64,000 bases of DNA from Archaeoglobaceae archaeon (GTDB lineage: Archaea; Halobacteriota; Archaeoglobi; Archaeoglobales; Archaeoglobaceae). Position 1 is the stretch's first letter; each line of letters opens with the position of its first letter. Location of the stretch: contig JANXEF010000006.1 of the NCBI GenBank assembly GCA_025057895.1, positions 1-64,000 of the forward strand, given 5' to 3'. The position numbers were made by a program, and so were the translations under genes. The notes beneath the pieces were generated by a model. The model was not told the origin of the DNA. It saw only the letters and a list, made by a program, of their open reading frames with translations, and ran no database searches. Below, piece by piece: positions 17,363-25,841 of this stretch.

Positions 17363-18457
17363 AGCAACTTCTATACATTTTTTTAAATTACCAAAAGATA
17401 CATCTACTTTTCTCTTCTTTGGTAGATATTCTAATGCTTTCCCAGAGTTCACCATCACACACCTAAACTTTTCTGTTGCTGGTGAGACGACCATACATGT
17501 ATCTCTAAAAATTTTAGCACCAAGTTTTTCTAGTTCCACAACAATTCTCTCTGCTTCCTCCGCAACTCTTCGCGAAGTGAATATCCAGAGCTCTCTTTTT
17601 ACTTTTCTACCATCTAGTAGCTTCAAAATGGTTTCAAGTTCATCTTTTGAACAGTGAGGACATCCAATTGCAATTAGATCAGCATAGCAGTCCTTTTCTA
17701 TTTTGCCTTCAATTTCCAAAACTTCTTTCGGTACATCAAAATCCTTATACTCAGGAGTTAATCCCTCCACATGGAACATGGCAACATTACCTGTTGCTGC
17801 GATCGAAGCAGAGAGTAGTTTTAATTCATCAAGAGGAACTCTTTTATCAAAAACAAAGTAGGGAATTTCTCCAGGAAGTTCGATTCCCGCTCTGTAGCCC
17901 ACTGCAGATGGGTCGCCTGAAGCTTTTACAGTTACTGTCGGTGCTCTCAAATCTTTCAAATGAAGCCCATAGTAAGGAGTAACACCTGAAATAGCAGAGG
18001 CAAGAGCACTTATACCACTCTCTCTGTTAGTTCTAGCACCGATCACTGAGTTAGAATAAACGATTGCTGAACTCTCAGCCCAAGCCAAATGATCCCCAAA
18101 TTTGGGAGGTCTCAAGTAATATGGTGTGCAAGTTAAAGAAATTTTGGCCCCCATTTTTTTAAAAACTTCTATTATCTCCATTTGTTTTCTATAAAATTTT
18201 TCACTTATTCCCATTTCTTTCCACCTTTCTAAATCCATTCCTGCTGGATTTAGTGTTGTCTCAACCCTTACCTTCCCTCTGATCGATCTAAGCCATTCTA
18301 AACCCTCATCACCTATGTTATCATAGCTAACCCCAGAGATGTGCGCAGATTTGATCTCAACAAATCCCCTAGCCTTATAGATCTTCGAAAGAGCTAGAAG
18401 TATTCTAATGCATCTCTCATCGATTTCAAGAGATATCAGCTCATCCTCGTCCAGCAT
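17354..18457 (-). CDS. aconitase X large subunit (phosphomevalonate dehydratase large subunit type)
   Basis: A 367-aa DUF521/AcnX protein: SAHISGVSYDNIGDEGLEWL near residue 39, TLNPAGMDLERW, CTPYYLRPPKFGDHLAWAES near 110 (includes an Fe-S cysteine), GARTNRESG and IAIGCPHCSKDEL near 265 with further Cys. In archaea this family, with a small DUF126 subunit, dehydrates mevalonate 5-phosphate in the archaeal mevalonate pathway to isoprenoids. The small subunit is not adjacent. The start overlaps speE by 17 nt. Confidence 0.82.
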   Translation of the reverse strand: MLDEDELISLEIDERCIRILLALSKIYKARGFVEIKSAHISGVSYDNIGDEGLEWLRSIRGKVRVETTLNPAGMDLERWKEMGISEKFYRKQMEIIEVFKKMGAKISLTCTPYYLRPPKFGDHLAWAESSAIVYSNSVIGARTNRESGISALASAISGVTPYYGLHLKDLRAPTVTVKASGDPSAVGYRAGIELPGEIPYFVFDKRVPLDELKLLSASIAATGNVAMFHVEGLTPEYKDFDVPKEVLEIEGKIEKDCYADLIAIGCPHCSKDELETILKLLDGRKVKRELWIFTSRRVAEEAERIVVELEKLGAKIFRDTCMVVSPATEKFRCVMVNSGKALEYLPKKRKVDVSFGNLKKCIEVALS

Positions 18458-19268
18458 TTCTAATCTCCTCCTTGAGCCATTCTGGTAGTATGAAGGCTGA
18501 AAAGTGAACTTCTGGATTGTAATGTCTTGTTTTACCCATAATTCTCTTGAATTTTCTTTCTACATATTTGAAACTAAAATCCCCGCCAATTATGAAGCTC
18601 CAAATGGCTAAAGGATAAGTTGGAATTGCTGAAATGAATACGGACCTGTTTTTTATCACTGAAGAATTTTGTAGCATCTTTCTGAATAGATCTCTCTGTA
18701 TAATAGGTGACTGAGATTGGCTGCAAAAAACTTTGCACTTTTCTGCACAGAGTTCAAAGAAATCCCTTCCAAATAGAGGATCGCTTACACCAACTGGGTC
18801 TGTGCCATCTACTATTATAACATCGAATTTTTCACAGCTCTCTACATATTTTTTCCCATCTTCGAACACAATTTCAACTCTCGGATCATCAAAAGCTCCA
18901 TTTTCTATCTTCAAAAATTTCTTGCAGAGCTCTATGACATTTCTATCTATTTCGACTAACACTACTTTTTCTAAATCGTGTTTAAGAGCTTCTCTCAACG
19001 CCCCTCCATCACCTCCACCAACTATGAGCACACTTCTTGCATCTTTACAGCTGTTCATTGGCACATGGACTAGCATCTCGTGATATATGTGCTCGTCGAA
19101 TTCAGTAACCTGAACCTTTCCATCGATCACGAGCATTTTTCCAAGACTTTCAGTTTCGAAGATTTCTACTTTCTGGATTTTCGTTGCTTCAGCTAGTTTT
19201 TTTCTAATCTTTATCACCAATCCACAACCATCGTATTTTTCGATGAATTCCATATCAAAAAGTTTCAA
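18441..19268 (-). CDS. speE: spermidine synthase-family aminopropyltransferase
   Basis: 275 aa. The decarboxy-SAM site is clear: LIVGGGDGGALREALKHD near residue 83, VEIDRNVIELCKKF, and the catalytic Asp in IIVDGTDPVGVSDPLF near 150, with YHEMLVHVP before them. It transfers aminopropyl groups to make spermidine or agmatine-derived polyamines. A PotABCD-type importer for similar compounds lies at 55960-59654 in this window. The 3' end overlaps the aconitase X gene by 17 nt. Confidence 0.88.
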   Translation of the reverse strand: MKLFDMEFIEKYDGCGLVIKIRKKLAEATKIQKVEIFETESLGKMLVIDGKVQVTEFDEHIYHEMLVHVPMNSCKDARSVLIVGGGDGGALREALKHDLEKVVLVEIDRNVIELCKKFLKIENGAFDDPRVEIVFEDGKKYVESCEKFDVIIVDGTDPVGVSDPLFGRDFFELCAEKCKVFCSQSQSPIIQRDLFRKMLQNSSVIKNRSVFISAIPTYPLAIWSFIIGGDFSFKYVERKFKRIMGKTRHYNPEVHFSAFILPEWLKEEIRNAGRG

Positions 19269-19312
19269 AAACTTGGATAAATATATCTATTCCTGACAAA
19301 TCTGCTAGAAAT

Positions 19313-19942
19313 TCAAAAACGTGAATATTTTACATACCTTACGAGCTTTGGAACTTTTGCCATTTCAATATGGAAACCGATTCTATTCAAAAAAGATCTT
19401 GAAAGTTTTCCTTCCCCATGTATCATGAGTTCGAGAATATCATCCTCAGTGTCGATATCAATTGAAGCATAAAAAGAATCGAAAATCCTGTAAGAATAGC
19501 CAAGAGATCTCGCAGTACTAACGTGTTTCAAAAAACTGCAGTAATGATAAGACACTTTAAAACCTTTTCTTCTAACTGCAAGCATGTTTGTACCACCTTT
19601 TCTTCCCGGTGCTATGATTACATCTTCTTTCATTTCAAAGAATCTTTCAATTGTCTCCAGATTCAATAGAGGTAGATCAGACATCACTACTGCCTTTGGA
19701 ACCTCGATGAGCTCTGCGTTTATACATTCATCGAGTTCTCTATTATCCTCCACTATCTCCGCATCAACGCCGACATCGATCTTTGAAGTCGTTATAACCT
19801 TTACTTCGAGTCCTGACTCTCGAAGAACTTTTAATACATCTAAAAGCATGAGTTTTGCAAACTCTTCTCTTTCATCACTGTTCAAAACATTTCCAAGCCT
19901 CGATTTAGGATTTATAGGCTTAAATGGTACGATTACTTTCAT
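19313..19942 (-). CDS. cofC: 2-phospho-L-lactate (or PEP) guanylyltransferase CofC
   Basis: 209 aa. The start MKVIVPFKPINPKSRLGNVL is the nucleotide-binding entry of CofC, followed by VVMSDLPLLN (metal-binding Asp) near residue 105, APGRKGGTNML near 130 and IDIDTEDDILELM near 180. It activates the lactyl/PEP side-chain precursor of coenzyme F420. The start overlaps the ftsY stop by 4 nt, so F420 synthesis is tied to the translation/targeting operon upstream. Confidence 0.88.
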   Translation of the reverse strand: MKVIVPFKPINPKSRLGNVLNSDEREEFAKLMLLDVLKVLRESGLEVKVITTSKIDVGVDAEIVEDNRELDECINAELIEVPKAVVMSDLPLLNLETIERFFEMKEDVIIAPGRKGGTNMLAVRRKGFKVSYHYCSFLKHVSTARSLGYSYRIFDSFYASIDIDTEDDILELMIHGEGKLSRSFLNRIGFHIEMAKVPKLVRYVKYSRF

Positions 19943-20880
19943 GAGAATATCCTTTCAACAAGCCATTTTGCATCAAATTTGATCAGATCATCATACTTTT
20001 GCCCAGTTCCTAGGTATAAAATTGGTTTTTGAGTGGTGTAGCATATAGAAATCGCAGTACCCCCTTTTGCATCGGCATCGATCTTTGTTAGAATTGTTCC
20101 GTCAATGCCAATGGTTTCTCTGAACATCTTCGACCTCTCAACGGCATCGTTTCCTGCAATGCTTTCATCGACGAATATTATGAAATCTGGTTTTGTAACT
20201 CTTTTAACTTTTTCAAGTTGGTCAAGTAAGTTCTTTTTTGTGTGCATTCTTCCTGCAGTGTCAGCAAGAATTATGTCGATCCCTTTACTTTCTGCATGTT
20301 TTATTGCATCAAAAATTACTGCAGCTGGATCAGAACCTTGTTTGTGTTTTATTACCTTTACTCCAAGCCTCCTACCATGCTCTTCTAACTGCTCTATAGC
20401 CCCAGCTCTAAAGGTATCAGCAGCAACGATTATCACTTTGTACTTGTTCATTAACATCTTCGCGATCTTTGCAATGGTCGTAGTTTTTCCAGTGCCATTT
20501 ACACCAACAAAAATTATGTTTAGGGGTCTCTTCTCTTTTAACCTTCTCTCGATTTCAGACTCAAAGTCATAATAGTTTCTTTCGAGTATCTCAATCAAAG
20601 AAAGTTTCAATTCATTCTCAACCATCTGATAAAGGCTCTCACTTATCTTTTTCCTTTTTCCAACTAGTCTCTGCTTCATCTTTTCTCTTATTTCACTCAC
20701 AACTTCAAGAGCAACATCACTTTCGATCAAAGCTAATTCGAGTTCGTCTAAGATTTCATCCACTTTTCCCTCACTTATTACTAATTCCCCACTGATCAGC
20801 GCTGAAATCTTCTCTTTTGCTTCACTAACATCTATTTTTTCTTTTAACTGTCTTAACTTTTCTTTAAGGGTTTTGAACAT
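19939..20880 (-). CDS. ftsY: signal recognition particle receptor FtsY
   Basis: 313 aa. A charged N-domain four-helix bundle (about 1-110) leads to the SRP-type GTPase: G1 GVNGTGKTTTIAKIA near residue 126, the insertion with DTFRAGAIEQLEEHG, G3 DTAGRMHTKKNLLDQL, TKIDADAKGG (G4) and a C-terminal GTGQKYDDL. It docks ribosome-SRP complexes at the membrane. It lacks the long acidic A domain of E. coli, as usual in archaea. It overlaps pfdA by 17 nt and cofC by 4 nt. Confidence 0.95.
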   Translation of the reverse strand: MFKTLKEKLRQLKEKIDVSEAKEKISALISGELVISEGKVDEILDELELALIESDVALEVVSEIREKMKQRLVGKRKKISESLYQMVENELKLSLIEILERNYYDFESEIERRLKEKRPLNIIFVGVNGTGKTTTIAKIAKMLMNKYKVIIVAADTFRAGAIEQLEEHGRRLGVKVIKHKQGSDPAAVIFDAIKHAESKGIDIILADTAGRMHTKKNLLDQLEKVKRVTKPDFIIFVDESIAGNDAVERSKMFRETIGIDGTILTKIDADAKGGTAISICYTTQKPILYLGTGQKYDDLIKFDAKWLVERIFS

Positions 20881-21295
20881 CTACCTTTCCCTTTTCTTTC
20901 TTCGAGAGTTCCGCTAATTCTTGCTGTATCTTTGAAGCTTGAACTGCAATATTTCTCAGAGCATTTGTTACTTCTAAATTCGCTTTTTCAACTTCCTCAA
21001 GCTTTTTTTTCACGAATTCGAGTGTGTTTTGAACATCTTTCTCGATCACAATTCCAGCACCAACTTCGACAAGAAACTTTTTTCCCTCCTTTATATCTGC
21101 ATATCCAAAAACCCCGCCACCAAGACTTATGAGTGCGCTTATAACACCTTCAGAAGATTTGAGAAATTCTAATGTAGAAATCGCCTTTTTGTATTCGTTT
21201 GCAAGTAGTTCAAGTTCGACAATTCTTCTTTGCAAAAGTTCAAATTCTCTTTGAAGCTGTTGCAGCATCGCAACCTTTTCTTCTATTTCGCTCAT
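20864..21295 (-). CDS. pfdA: prefoldin alpha subunit
   Basis: 143 aa with two long coiled-coil helices (about 1-50 and 95-135) around a central beta hairpin region (GGGVFGYADIKEGKKFLVEV near residue 57), the standard alpha-prefoldin build. With prefoldin beta it forms a hexameric holdase that passes unfolded chains to the thermosome. Its start overlaps the LX stop by 4 nt and its end overlaps ftsY, an order conserved in many archaea. Confidence 0.92.
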   Translation of the reverse strand: MSEIEEKVAMLQQLQREFELLQRRIVELELLANEYKKAISTLEFLKSSEGVISALISLGGGVFGYADIKEGKKFLVEVGAGIVIEKDVQNTLEFVKKKLEEVEKANLEVTNALRNIAVQASKIQQELAELSKKEKGKVDVQNP

Positions 21296-21468
21296 TCACC
21301 CACCCTTCTTATTTCCTCCACCTTTATTAGATTTCTTTTAACTTTGTGGTTGCTTCCAATTATTGAGTATAGCTTCTCAAGGGCCATTTTTTCACTCCTA
21401 GCATCTACGAGTTTTCTAAACTTTTTCCAACCATCTAAGTCTTTATAAACTCCCTTTATTTCAAACAT
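21292..21468 (-). CDS. rplX: 50S ribosomal protein LX (L18a/L20a)
   Basis: 58 aa from ATG 21468 (MFEIKGVYKDLDGWKKF). The open frame extends 5 codons to a TTG at 21483, but a GAGGTGG Shine-Dalgarno ahead of 21468 and the family start both favour the ATG. It matches the short archaeal LX protein. It sits between aIF6 and prefoldin alpha, the usual archaeal context. Confidence 0.9.
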   Translation of the reverse strand: MFEIKGVYKDLDGWKKFRKLVDARSEKMALEKLYSIIGSNHKVKRNLIKVEEIRRVGE

Positions 21469-21479
21469 ACGGTACCACC

Positions 21480-22130
21480 TCAAGGAAGTAAAGCTTCATC
21501 GATTACTCCAAGCTCATAACCTGTAGTATCTCTCCCAACTAGATATCCCTTAGAATTTGCAACAATACTTGAGCCAAGCATGTCATTTCCAAAATTTGCA
21601 GTCCCTTTTAGTGGTTCTATTCCCATTATATTCTTCAACTTTTTAATCTCCCAATCATTTGCATTGGGATGTATGATTCCACCTCTGTTTGTTACAACAG
21701 CCGCCATTCCAACAGTCTTTATTCCTCCGACTGTTCCAGGGATTATCTTTATATTTAGAAAATTAGAAACCTCTTCAACAACTTTTTCTGGAACTTCGGG
21801 ATGCACAATACCTCCACGATCATTAACGAGAAAATTATTACCTAGACATGACATAGGTGTGTTTATAACTTTTACATCAAAAAAACTTTTCATCTTTTCG
21901 AGCTCCTTGCTCGTCACGAGATTGCTGACAACTAATCCATTTGAATTCATAGAGATCATTGCTCCTACAAGTTCCGATCCAGATATTGTTGTTATCAGGA
22001 CTTCAACTCCGAGAAATTCCTTTAGAGATTGCTCGAATTTCTCATCTTGTACGCCAAGAACTGCAAAATTCTCAGAAACTTTCGCATAAAGTCCTATCAA
22101 AGGACTTCCACGAACTGAAAGGAGCTTCAT
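21480..22130 (-). CDS. eif6: translation initiation factor aIF6
   Basis: 216 aa with the pentein fold repeat pattern of IF6: NGLVVSNLVT, NDRGGIVHPEVP, NRGGIIHPNA and NSKGYLVGRDTTGYEL recur about every 45 residues. IF6 binds the large ribosomal subunit and blocks joining to the small one. It overlaps the L31e gene by 4 nt, and LX follows after 11 nt. Confidence 0.95.
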   Translation of the reverse strand: MKLLSVRGSPLIGLYAKVSENFAVLGVQDEKFEQSLKEFLGVEVLITTISGSELVGAMISMNSNGLVVSNLVTSKELEKMKSFFDVKVINTPMSCLGNNFLVNDRGGIVHPEVPEKVVEEVSNFLNIKIIPGTVGGIKTVGMAAVVTNRGGIIHPNANDWEIKKLKNIMGIEPLKGTANFGNDMLGSSIVANSKGYLVGRDTTGYELGVIDEALLP

Positions 22131-22393
22131 GCAAGTTCAACTTCGACTACTCCATCGTCAAACTTTACAGCTCTTATTCTTATCCTTGCTGGGGCCCATT
22201 TGGCTCCTCTGCTCCAGAGAAATTCATTTACCTTCTCATCAAATTTCACTTTTTCCGGTGACACTTTCATGTGTCTGCTGAGAAAGTTTCTGATGTATTT
22301 CACTGATTTTTTTGATCTGAGCCATCTAGGATATCTAACGAGCTTTTGTCTTAACCTAATCGAGTATATCCTTTCAAGCTGAATGTTTGCCAT
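22127..22393 (-). CDS. rpl31e: 50S ribosomal protein L31e
   Basis: 88 aa. RIYSIRLRQKLVRYPRWLRS and FLSRHMKVSPEKVKFDEKVN are characteristic of archaeal L31e, and the acidic C-terminus DDGVVEVELA is typical. It lies at the exit tunnel of the large subunit. It follows L39e by 9 nt and overlaps aIF6 by 4 nt. Confidence 0.94.
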   Translation of the reverse strand: MANIQLERIYSIRLRQKLVRYPRWLRSKKSVKYIRNFLSRHMKVSPEKVKFDEKVNEFLWSRGAKWAPARIRIRAVKFDDGVVEVELA

Positions 22394-22402
22394 AAAAAGA
22401 CC

Positions 22403-22555
22403 TCATACCTTGAGTTTCCTTCTTCTCCAATATCTTCTCTTTGGACTACCAAATACTCTCCTCTTAGTTCTTATAGTGACCCAAACGGGTGCCCTAACGT
22501 TTTGTTTCAAAGCTTTGGCAAGTCTAAGTTTAACCCCAAGTGTTTTCTTACCCAT
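22403..22555 (-). CDS. rpl39e: 50S ribosomal protein L39e
   Basis: A 50-aa gene on the minus strand starting [16 protein letters not shown] and ending [11 protein letters not shown]. Length, extreme basicity and the conserved [11 protein letters not shown] / [10 protein letters not shown] segments identify L39e, which lines the peptide exit tunnel. It sits directly before L31e, 4 nt after the PDCD5 stop. Confidence 0.95.
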   Translation of the reverse strand: MGKKTLGVKLRLAKALKQNVRAPVWVTIRTKRRVFGSPKRRYWRRRKLKV

Positions 22556-22559
22556 AAAA

Positions 22560-22886
22560 TCACTTCCTTATTATTTTTGTCTCTCTTCTTTTTTGAACTC
22601 TTTTCAAGATTTCAACCAGCATTTCATCTGTTATCTTATTTTGAATCTTCCCTGCTTGAGCTAAATAAATGAGCTGGGCCTCTACATTTTCTGCAAGTTC
22701 AGGATGAGCTAATCTCAATCTTCCAAGTCTTTCTCTAGCTTCAGGTTCAAGAATTGCCCTTAAAATTGCTTGTTTCTGGATTTCAGCTTGTCTTCGCATT
22801 TCTTCCTGCTTCCTCAACTCTTCTAACTCTTTTTGTCTTTGTAATTCGAGAAGCTTTCGCTTTCTGATCTCTTCGATGTTGTCCAT
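22560..22886 (-). CDS. PDCD5-family (TFAR19-related) nucleic-acid-binding protein
   Basis: 108 aa from ATG 22886. The frame has earlier GTG/ATG codons (22895, 22892), but a GAGGTGA Shine-Dalgarno is correctly spaced only for 22886. A charged N-terminal helix ([20 protein letters not shown]) leads to the three-helix core [18 protein letters not shown]. Archaeal homologues bind DNA; the cellular role is poorly defined. Placed between S19e and L39e as in other archaea. Confidence 0.9.
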   Translation of the reverse strand: MDNIEEIRKRKLLELQRQKELEELRKQEEMRRQAEIQKQAILRAILEPEARERLGRLRLAHPELAENVEAQLIYLAQAGKIQNKITDEMLVEILKRVQKRRETKIIRK

Positions 22887-22902
22887 TTTCATCACCTCTA
22901 AA

Positions 22903-23343
22903 TCAGTATTTCATAATTTCTGGGATCTTCTGGGAAATCTCCTCCTTTATCTCCCTAGCAACTTTATCGAGGAAAGCTCTTCCCGATGGAGTTAAAATTC
23001 TACCTTCCTTTGTTTTTGTAACATATCCAAGTTGCTCAAGTTGATGTAAGGCGTTTCTAACTATTGCTCCACTCCCCTTTGCAAAATGTGCCAGTCTTAC
23101 TCCTCTTCTCTTTCTTCCTCCATAAAAGGTTCTTAGTCTCTCTATTCCAACTGGTCCATCTATGTAAATTCTTCTAAAAATAGAAGCAACCCTCGTATAC
23201 CACCAGTCTCTCTGTTCTGGAGATCTCTCACGGTTTATCCCTGTTTTAACAAAATTAGCCCATTCAGGCTGTGAGATAACATTTTTGAGTTTTTCGGCAA
23301 CCTTTTTTATCAACAATTCTGCTGGAACATCATACACACTCAT
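22903..23343 (-). CDS. rps19e: 30S ribosomal protein S19e
   Basis: 146 aa. The start [19 protein letters not shown], the block [20 protein letters not shown] near residue 43, [12 protein letters not shown], and [20 protein letters not shown] are standard for S19e, needed for small-subunit maturation. A GAGGTGATC Shine-Dalgarno precedes the ATG. Confidence 0.95.
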   Translation of the reverse strand: MSVYDVPAELLIKKVAEKLKNVISQPEWANFVKTGINRERSPEQRDWWYTRVASIFRRIYIDGPVGIERLRTFYGGRKRRGVRLAHFAKGSGAIVRNALHQLEQLGYVTKTKEGRILTPSGRAFLDKVAREIKEEISQKIPEIMKY

Positions 23344-23347
23344 GAGA

Positions 23348-23566
23348 TCACCTCTCGAGTGTTATTACAAAACCTCTAACATCTTTAATTCTGCAATTGA
23401 GCTTTTCTTTCAATTCATTCACCACCCACTCTTTCTCACTCCTCATACTGAAGTTTTTGAGGAGCTTTACCTCAACAGTACTCTTTTTTTCAAGTAGCAA
23501 CTTTATTTCGTTTAATAAGCTTTCTGTTAACCCATTCTTGCCAACGTTAACTCTTACGATTTCCAT
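23348..23566 (-). CDS. YhbY/CRM-domain RNA-binding protein
   Basis: 72 aa. [20 protein letters not shown] matches the GKxGLT core of the CRM/YhbY domain, and the later [13 protein letters not shown] completes it; it lacks the longer N-terminal helix of bacterial YhbY. CRM proteins associate with pre-50S ribosomes and structured RNA. It is the first gene of the ribosomal run, 4 nt before S19e. Confidence 0.75.
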   Translation of the reverse strand: MEIVRVNVGKNGLTESLLNEIKLLLEKKSTVEVKLLKNFSMRSEKEWVVNELKEKLNCRIKDVRGFVITLER

Positions 23567-23600
23567 CCTTTCTATGACTTCCTACTACTAAAAAATCTTT

Positions 23601-24599
23601 TCATGGGAATATGGGAGGTATCTTCAGTCCAAGAGTTTCATCAAAACCAAGAACGATATTCATGTTTTGAATTGCTTGTCCACTTGCTCCCTTCACCATG
23701 TTGTCAATTGCTGATACGACTACAGTTCTTTCCTTACTAGAATAGATCGAAATATCACAAAAGTTACTTCCTCTGACCTGAATTAGTTTAACCTCATCTT
23801 GTAATCTTACAAAATAGCATTCTCTGTAAAAATCTTCGTAGATCTTGTAGAGTTCTTCTTCGTCAAGTTCTCCACGTAGAAACACATGTGCATTGCACAA
23901 AATACCTCTAGAACCTGGAAAAACTTGAGGTGTGAAATGTACTCTTATGTCTCTCTGAAATTTTCTAAGTTCTTGTATCATCTCGTAGTAATGACGATGA
24001 TCTGTTACTTTGTAGACGACTACTGATTCATGTAGATTAGGATAATGTGTGAAATCCGAAGGACTTTCTCCAGCCCCTGTTATCCCACTTTTACAGTCAA
24101 ATACAACGTTTTCAACGAGTTCAAGCTTTGCAAGTGGAGCAATTGCAAGAATAGTAACCGTAGAATAACATCCAGGATTTGCAACGATTTTAGCTCTTTT
24201 TATTTCATTCTTATGCAATTCTGGAAGTCCAAAAACTGCATCCATGTAACCTGTATGCTTCTTACCATATACTTTTTCATAAGTTTCTTTAGGCAATCTA
24301 TAATCAGCAGAAAGATCTACAATTTTTATCCCCAAATCAAAGAGTCTTGGAACATAAACCATTGCCTCACCATGGGGCACAGCTGTGAAAACGAGGTCGC
24401 AGTTTGTAAAATTCTCTAGATCAGGACTGCAGAATTTGAGATCATAAAAACCCTTAAGAAATCTGTGAACTTTCCAAACTTCTTTACCCTCAAATCTCCG
24501 TGATGATATCGCAGCAACTTCTACTCTTGGATGTAAGGTTAACAATCTAAGCAACTCAGCCCCAGTATAGCCGCTTGCTCCTATTATTCCAATCTTCAT
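23601..24599 (-). CDS. argC: N-acetyl-gamma-glutamyl-phosphate reductase (ArgC)
   Basis: 332 aa from ATG 24599. The open frame reaches back 15 codons, but the family starts at MKIGIIGASGYTGAELLRLL, the NAD(P)-binding loop. The catalytic cysteine is in IVANPGCYSTVTILAIAPL near residue 140, and HYPNLHES and CNAHVFLRGEL also fit. It reduces the acyl phosphate in arginine synthesis; LysW-dependent dual-use versions exist, so lysine synthesis cannot be excluded. No other arg gene is adjacent. Confidence 0.88.
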   Translation of the reverse strand: MKIGIIGASGYTGAELLRLLTLHPRVEVAAISSRRFEGKEVWKVHRFLKGFYDLKFCSPDLENFTNCDLVFTAVPHGEAMVYVPRLFDLGIKIVDLSADYRLPKETYEKVYGKKHTGYMDAVFGLPELHKNEIKRAKIVANPGCYSTVTILAIAPLAKLELVENVVFDCKSGITGAGESPSDFTHYPNLHESVVVYKVTDHRHYYEMIQELRKFQRDIRVHFTPQVFPGSRGILCNAHVFLRGELDEEELYKIYEDFYRECYFVRLQDEVKLIQVRGSNFCDISIYSSKERTVVVSAIDNMVKGASGQAIQNMNIVLGFDETLGLKIPPIFP

Positions 24600-24714
24600 A
24601 CCGAGCATTTGAACCACTAAATATAGTTTTTTCTCTTGTTTCAATCTTTCATCTTCTTCTTTTACCCAAAAAGATAAAAATGAAGATAGAACAGCTTTTT
24701 GAAAGATTTAATGG

Positions 24715-25839
24715 TTATTCAAACCTTAAAGCCTCTATAGGCTCAAGTCTACTTGCTTTCCATGCTGGATAAAGCCCGCTAATGACTGAAGTTCCAATCC
24801 CAACTATGAAACCAAGAAAAACGTAGCCAATGGTTGCAAACTGAAATATGAACTTCGTTTCATTGAGTATAAGATAGTTTATCCCGTAGCCCGCAACGAT
24901 GCTCAAGACGCTACCACCAAGACTTCCGATGAGTCCGAGAATTAAAGCTTCCAACAAAAAGAGTTTAAGAACAGTTGTCTTTCTAGCTCCAATTGCTCTC
25001 ATTATTCCAATTTCTTTCGTTCTTTCAATCGTGGACATTAGCATGATGTTCAGAATACTAACTCCAGCTACGAGAAGCGAAACACTAGCAATTGCCATGA
25101 GAAAAAGATTGATCTGGTTAAAAGCTTCGGTTATCATTTCGAGTATTGCTTTCATTTCAAAAACATGGACTTTTTCTTCCTTTGCATTCAATCTTCTCTC
25201 TATTTCTCTCTTCACTCTAGAAACATCTTCTATTTCCTTGGTTTTTACAACAATACTCGAATAACCAGAAGTTGAGATTGTAGAAAAATCTTTTTCAGAA
25301 ATTATGACTGCAAGATTTGGATTTATGTCGTATCTAATACCAGCGTCTTCGAGAATTCCTGCAATCTTGAATTCTCTATCATTGATAATAATCTTTGATC
25401 CTGTTTTGACTTCTAACAATCTAGCAAATGAGTTGCCAACCACACAATTTCCGTCCAAATCGATGGAGCCCCTCTCAACTTTGAACATCGCTTTGACATC
25501 ATCTTCTTTTAACCCATAAACGGTTGCGTAGGTCTTCAAATCTCTGGATTCTATTAAAAGGTATTCATTTTTCACAGCAATTGCTCTTTCAATTCCTGAG
25601 ATCTTCTTTATCGATTCAATTTCTCTTTCTTCAAGGTATCTATAACCTTTTTGATAGTTTGGAGTAACTATGATCTCATTTGCAACATCTTTGAAGTTTT
25701 CAAGAACTGCAGATTTTAGGCTTTCACCAAAGATTCCAATAGCAGAGATTGCCATCACTCCGATAAGAATTCCAACGATTGCAAGAATACTCCTAATCTT
25801 TGTCCTATGGATATTTCTCTTTGCGAGTTCCAGATACAT
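24715..25839 (-). CDS. FtsX/MacB-type ABC transporter permease
   Basis: 374 aa. One N-terminal helix (RSILAIVGILIGVMAISAIG), a large extracytoplasmic MacB-PCD domain (about 45-230), then three helices with the typical TIGIMRAIGA-like segment TKEIGIMRAIGARKTTVL, ending YPAWKASRLEPIEALRFE. These permeases do not form a pore in the usual sense but transmit ATPase motion to the outside. The expected ATPase gene is not on either side; the 446-aa secreted protein upstream is 2 nt away. Confidence 0.88.
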   Translation of the reverse strand: MYLELAKRNIHRTKIRSILAIVGILIGVMAISAIGIFGESLKSAVLENFKDVANEIIVTPNYQKGYRYLEEREIESIKKISGIERAIAVKNEYLLIESRDLKTYATVYGLKEDDVKAMFKVERGSIDLDGNCVVGNSFARLLEVKTGSKIIINDREFKIAGILEDAGIRYDINPNLAVIISEKDFSTISTSGYSSIVVKTKEIEDVSRVKREIERRLNAKEEKVHVFEMKAILEMITEAFNQINLFLMAIASVSLLVAGVSILNIMLMSTIERTKEIGIMRAIGARKTTVLKLFLLEALILGLIGSLGGSVLSIVAGYGINYLILNETKFIFQFATIGYVFLGFIVGIGTSVISGLYPAWKASRLEPIEALRFE

Positions 25840-25841
25840 AA

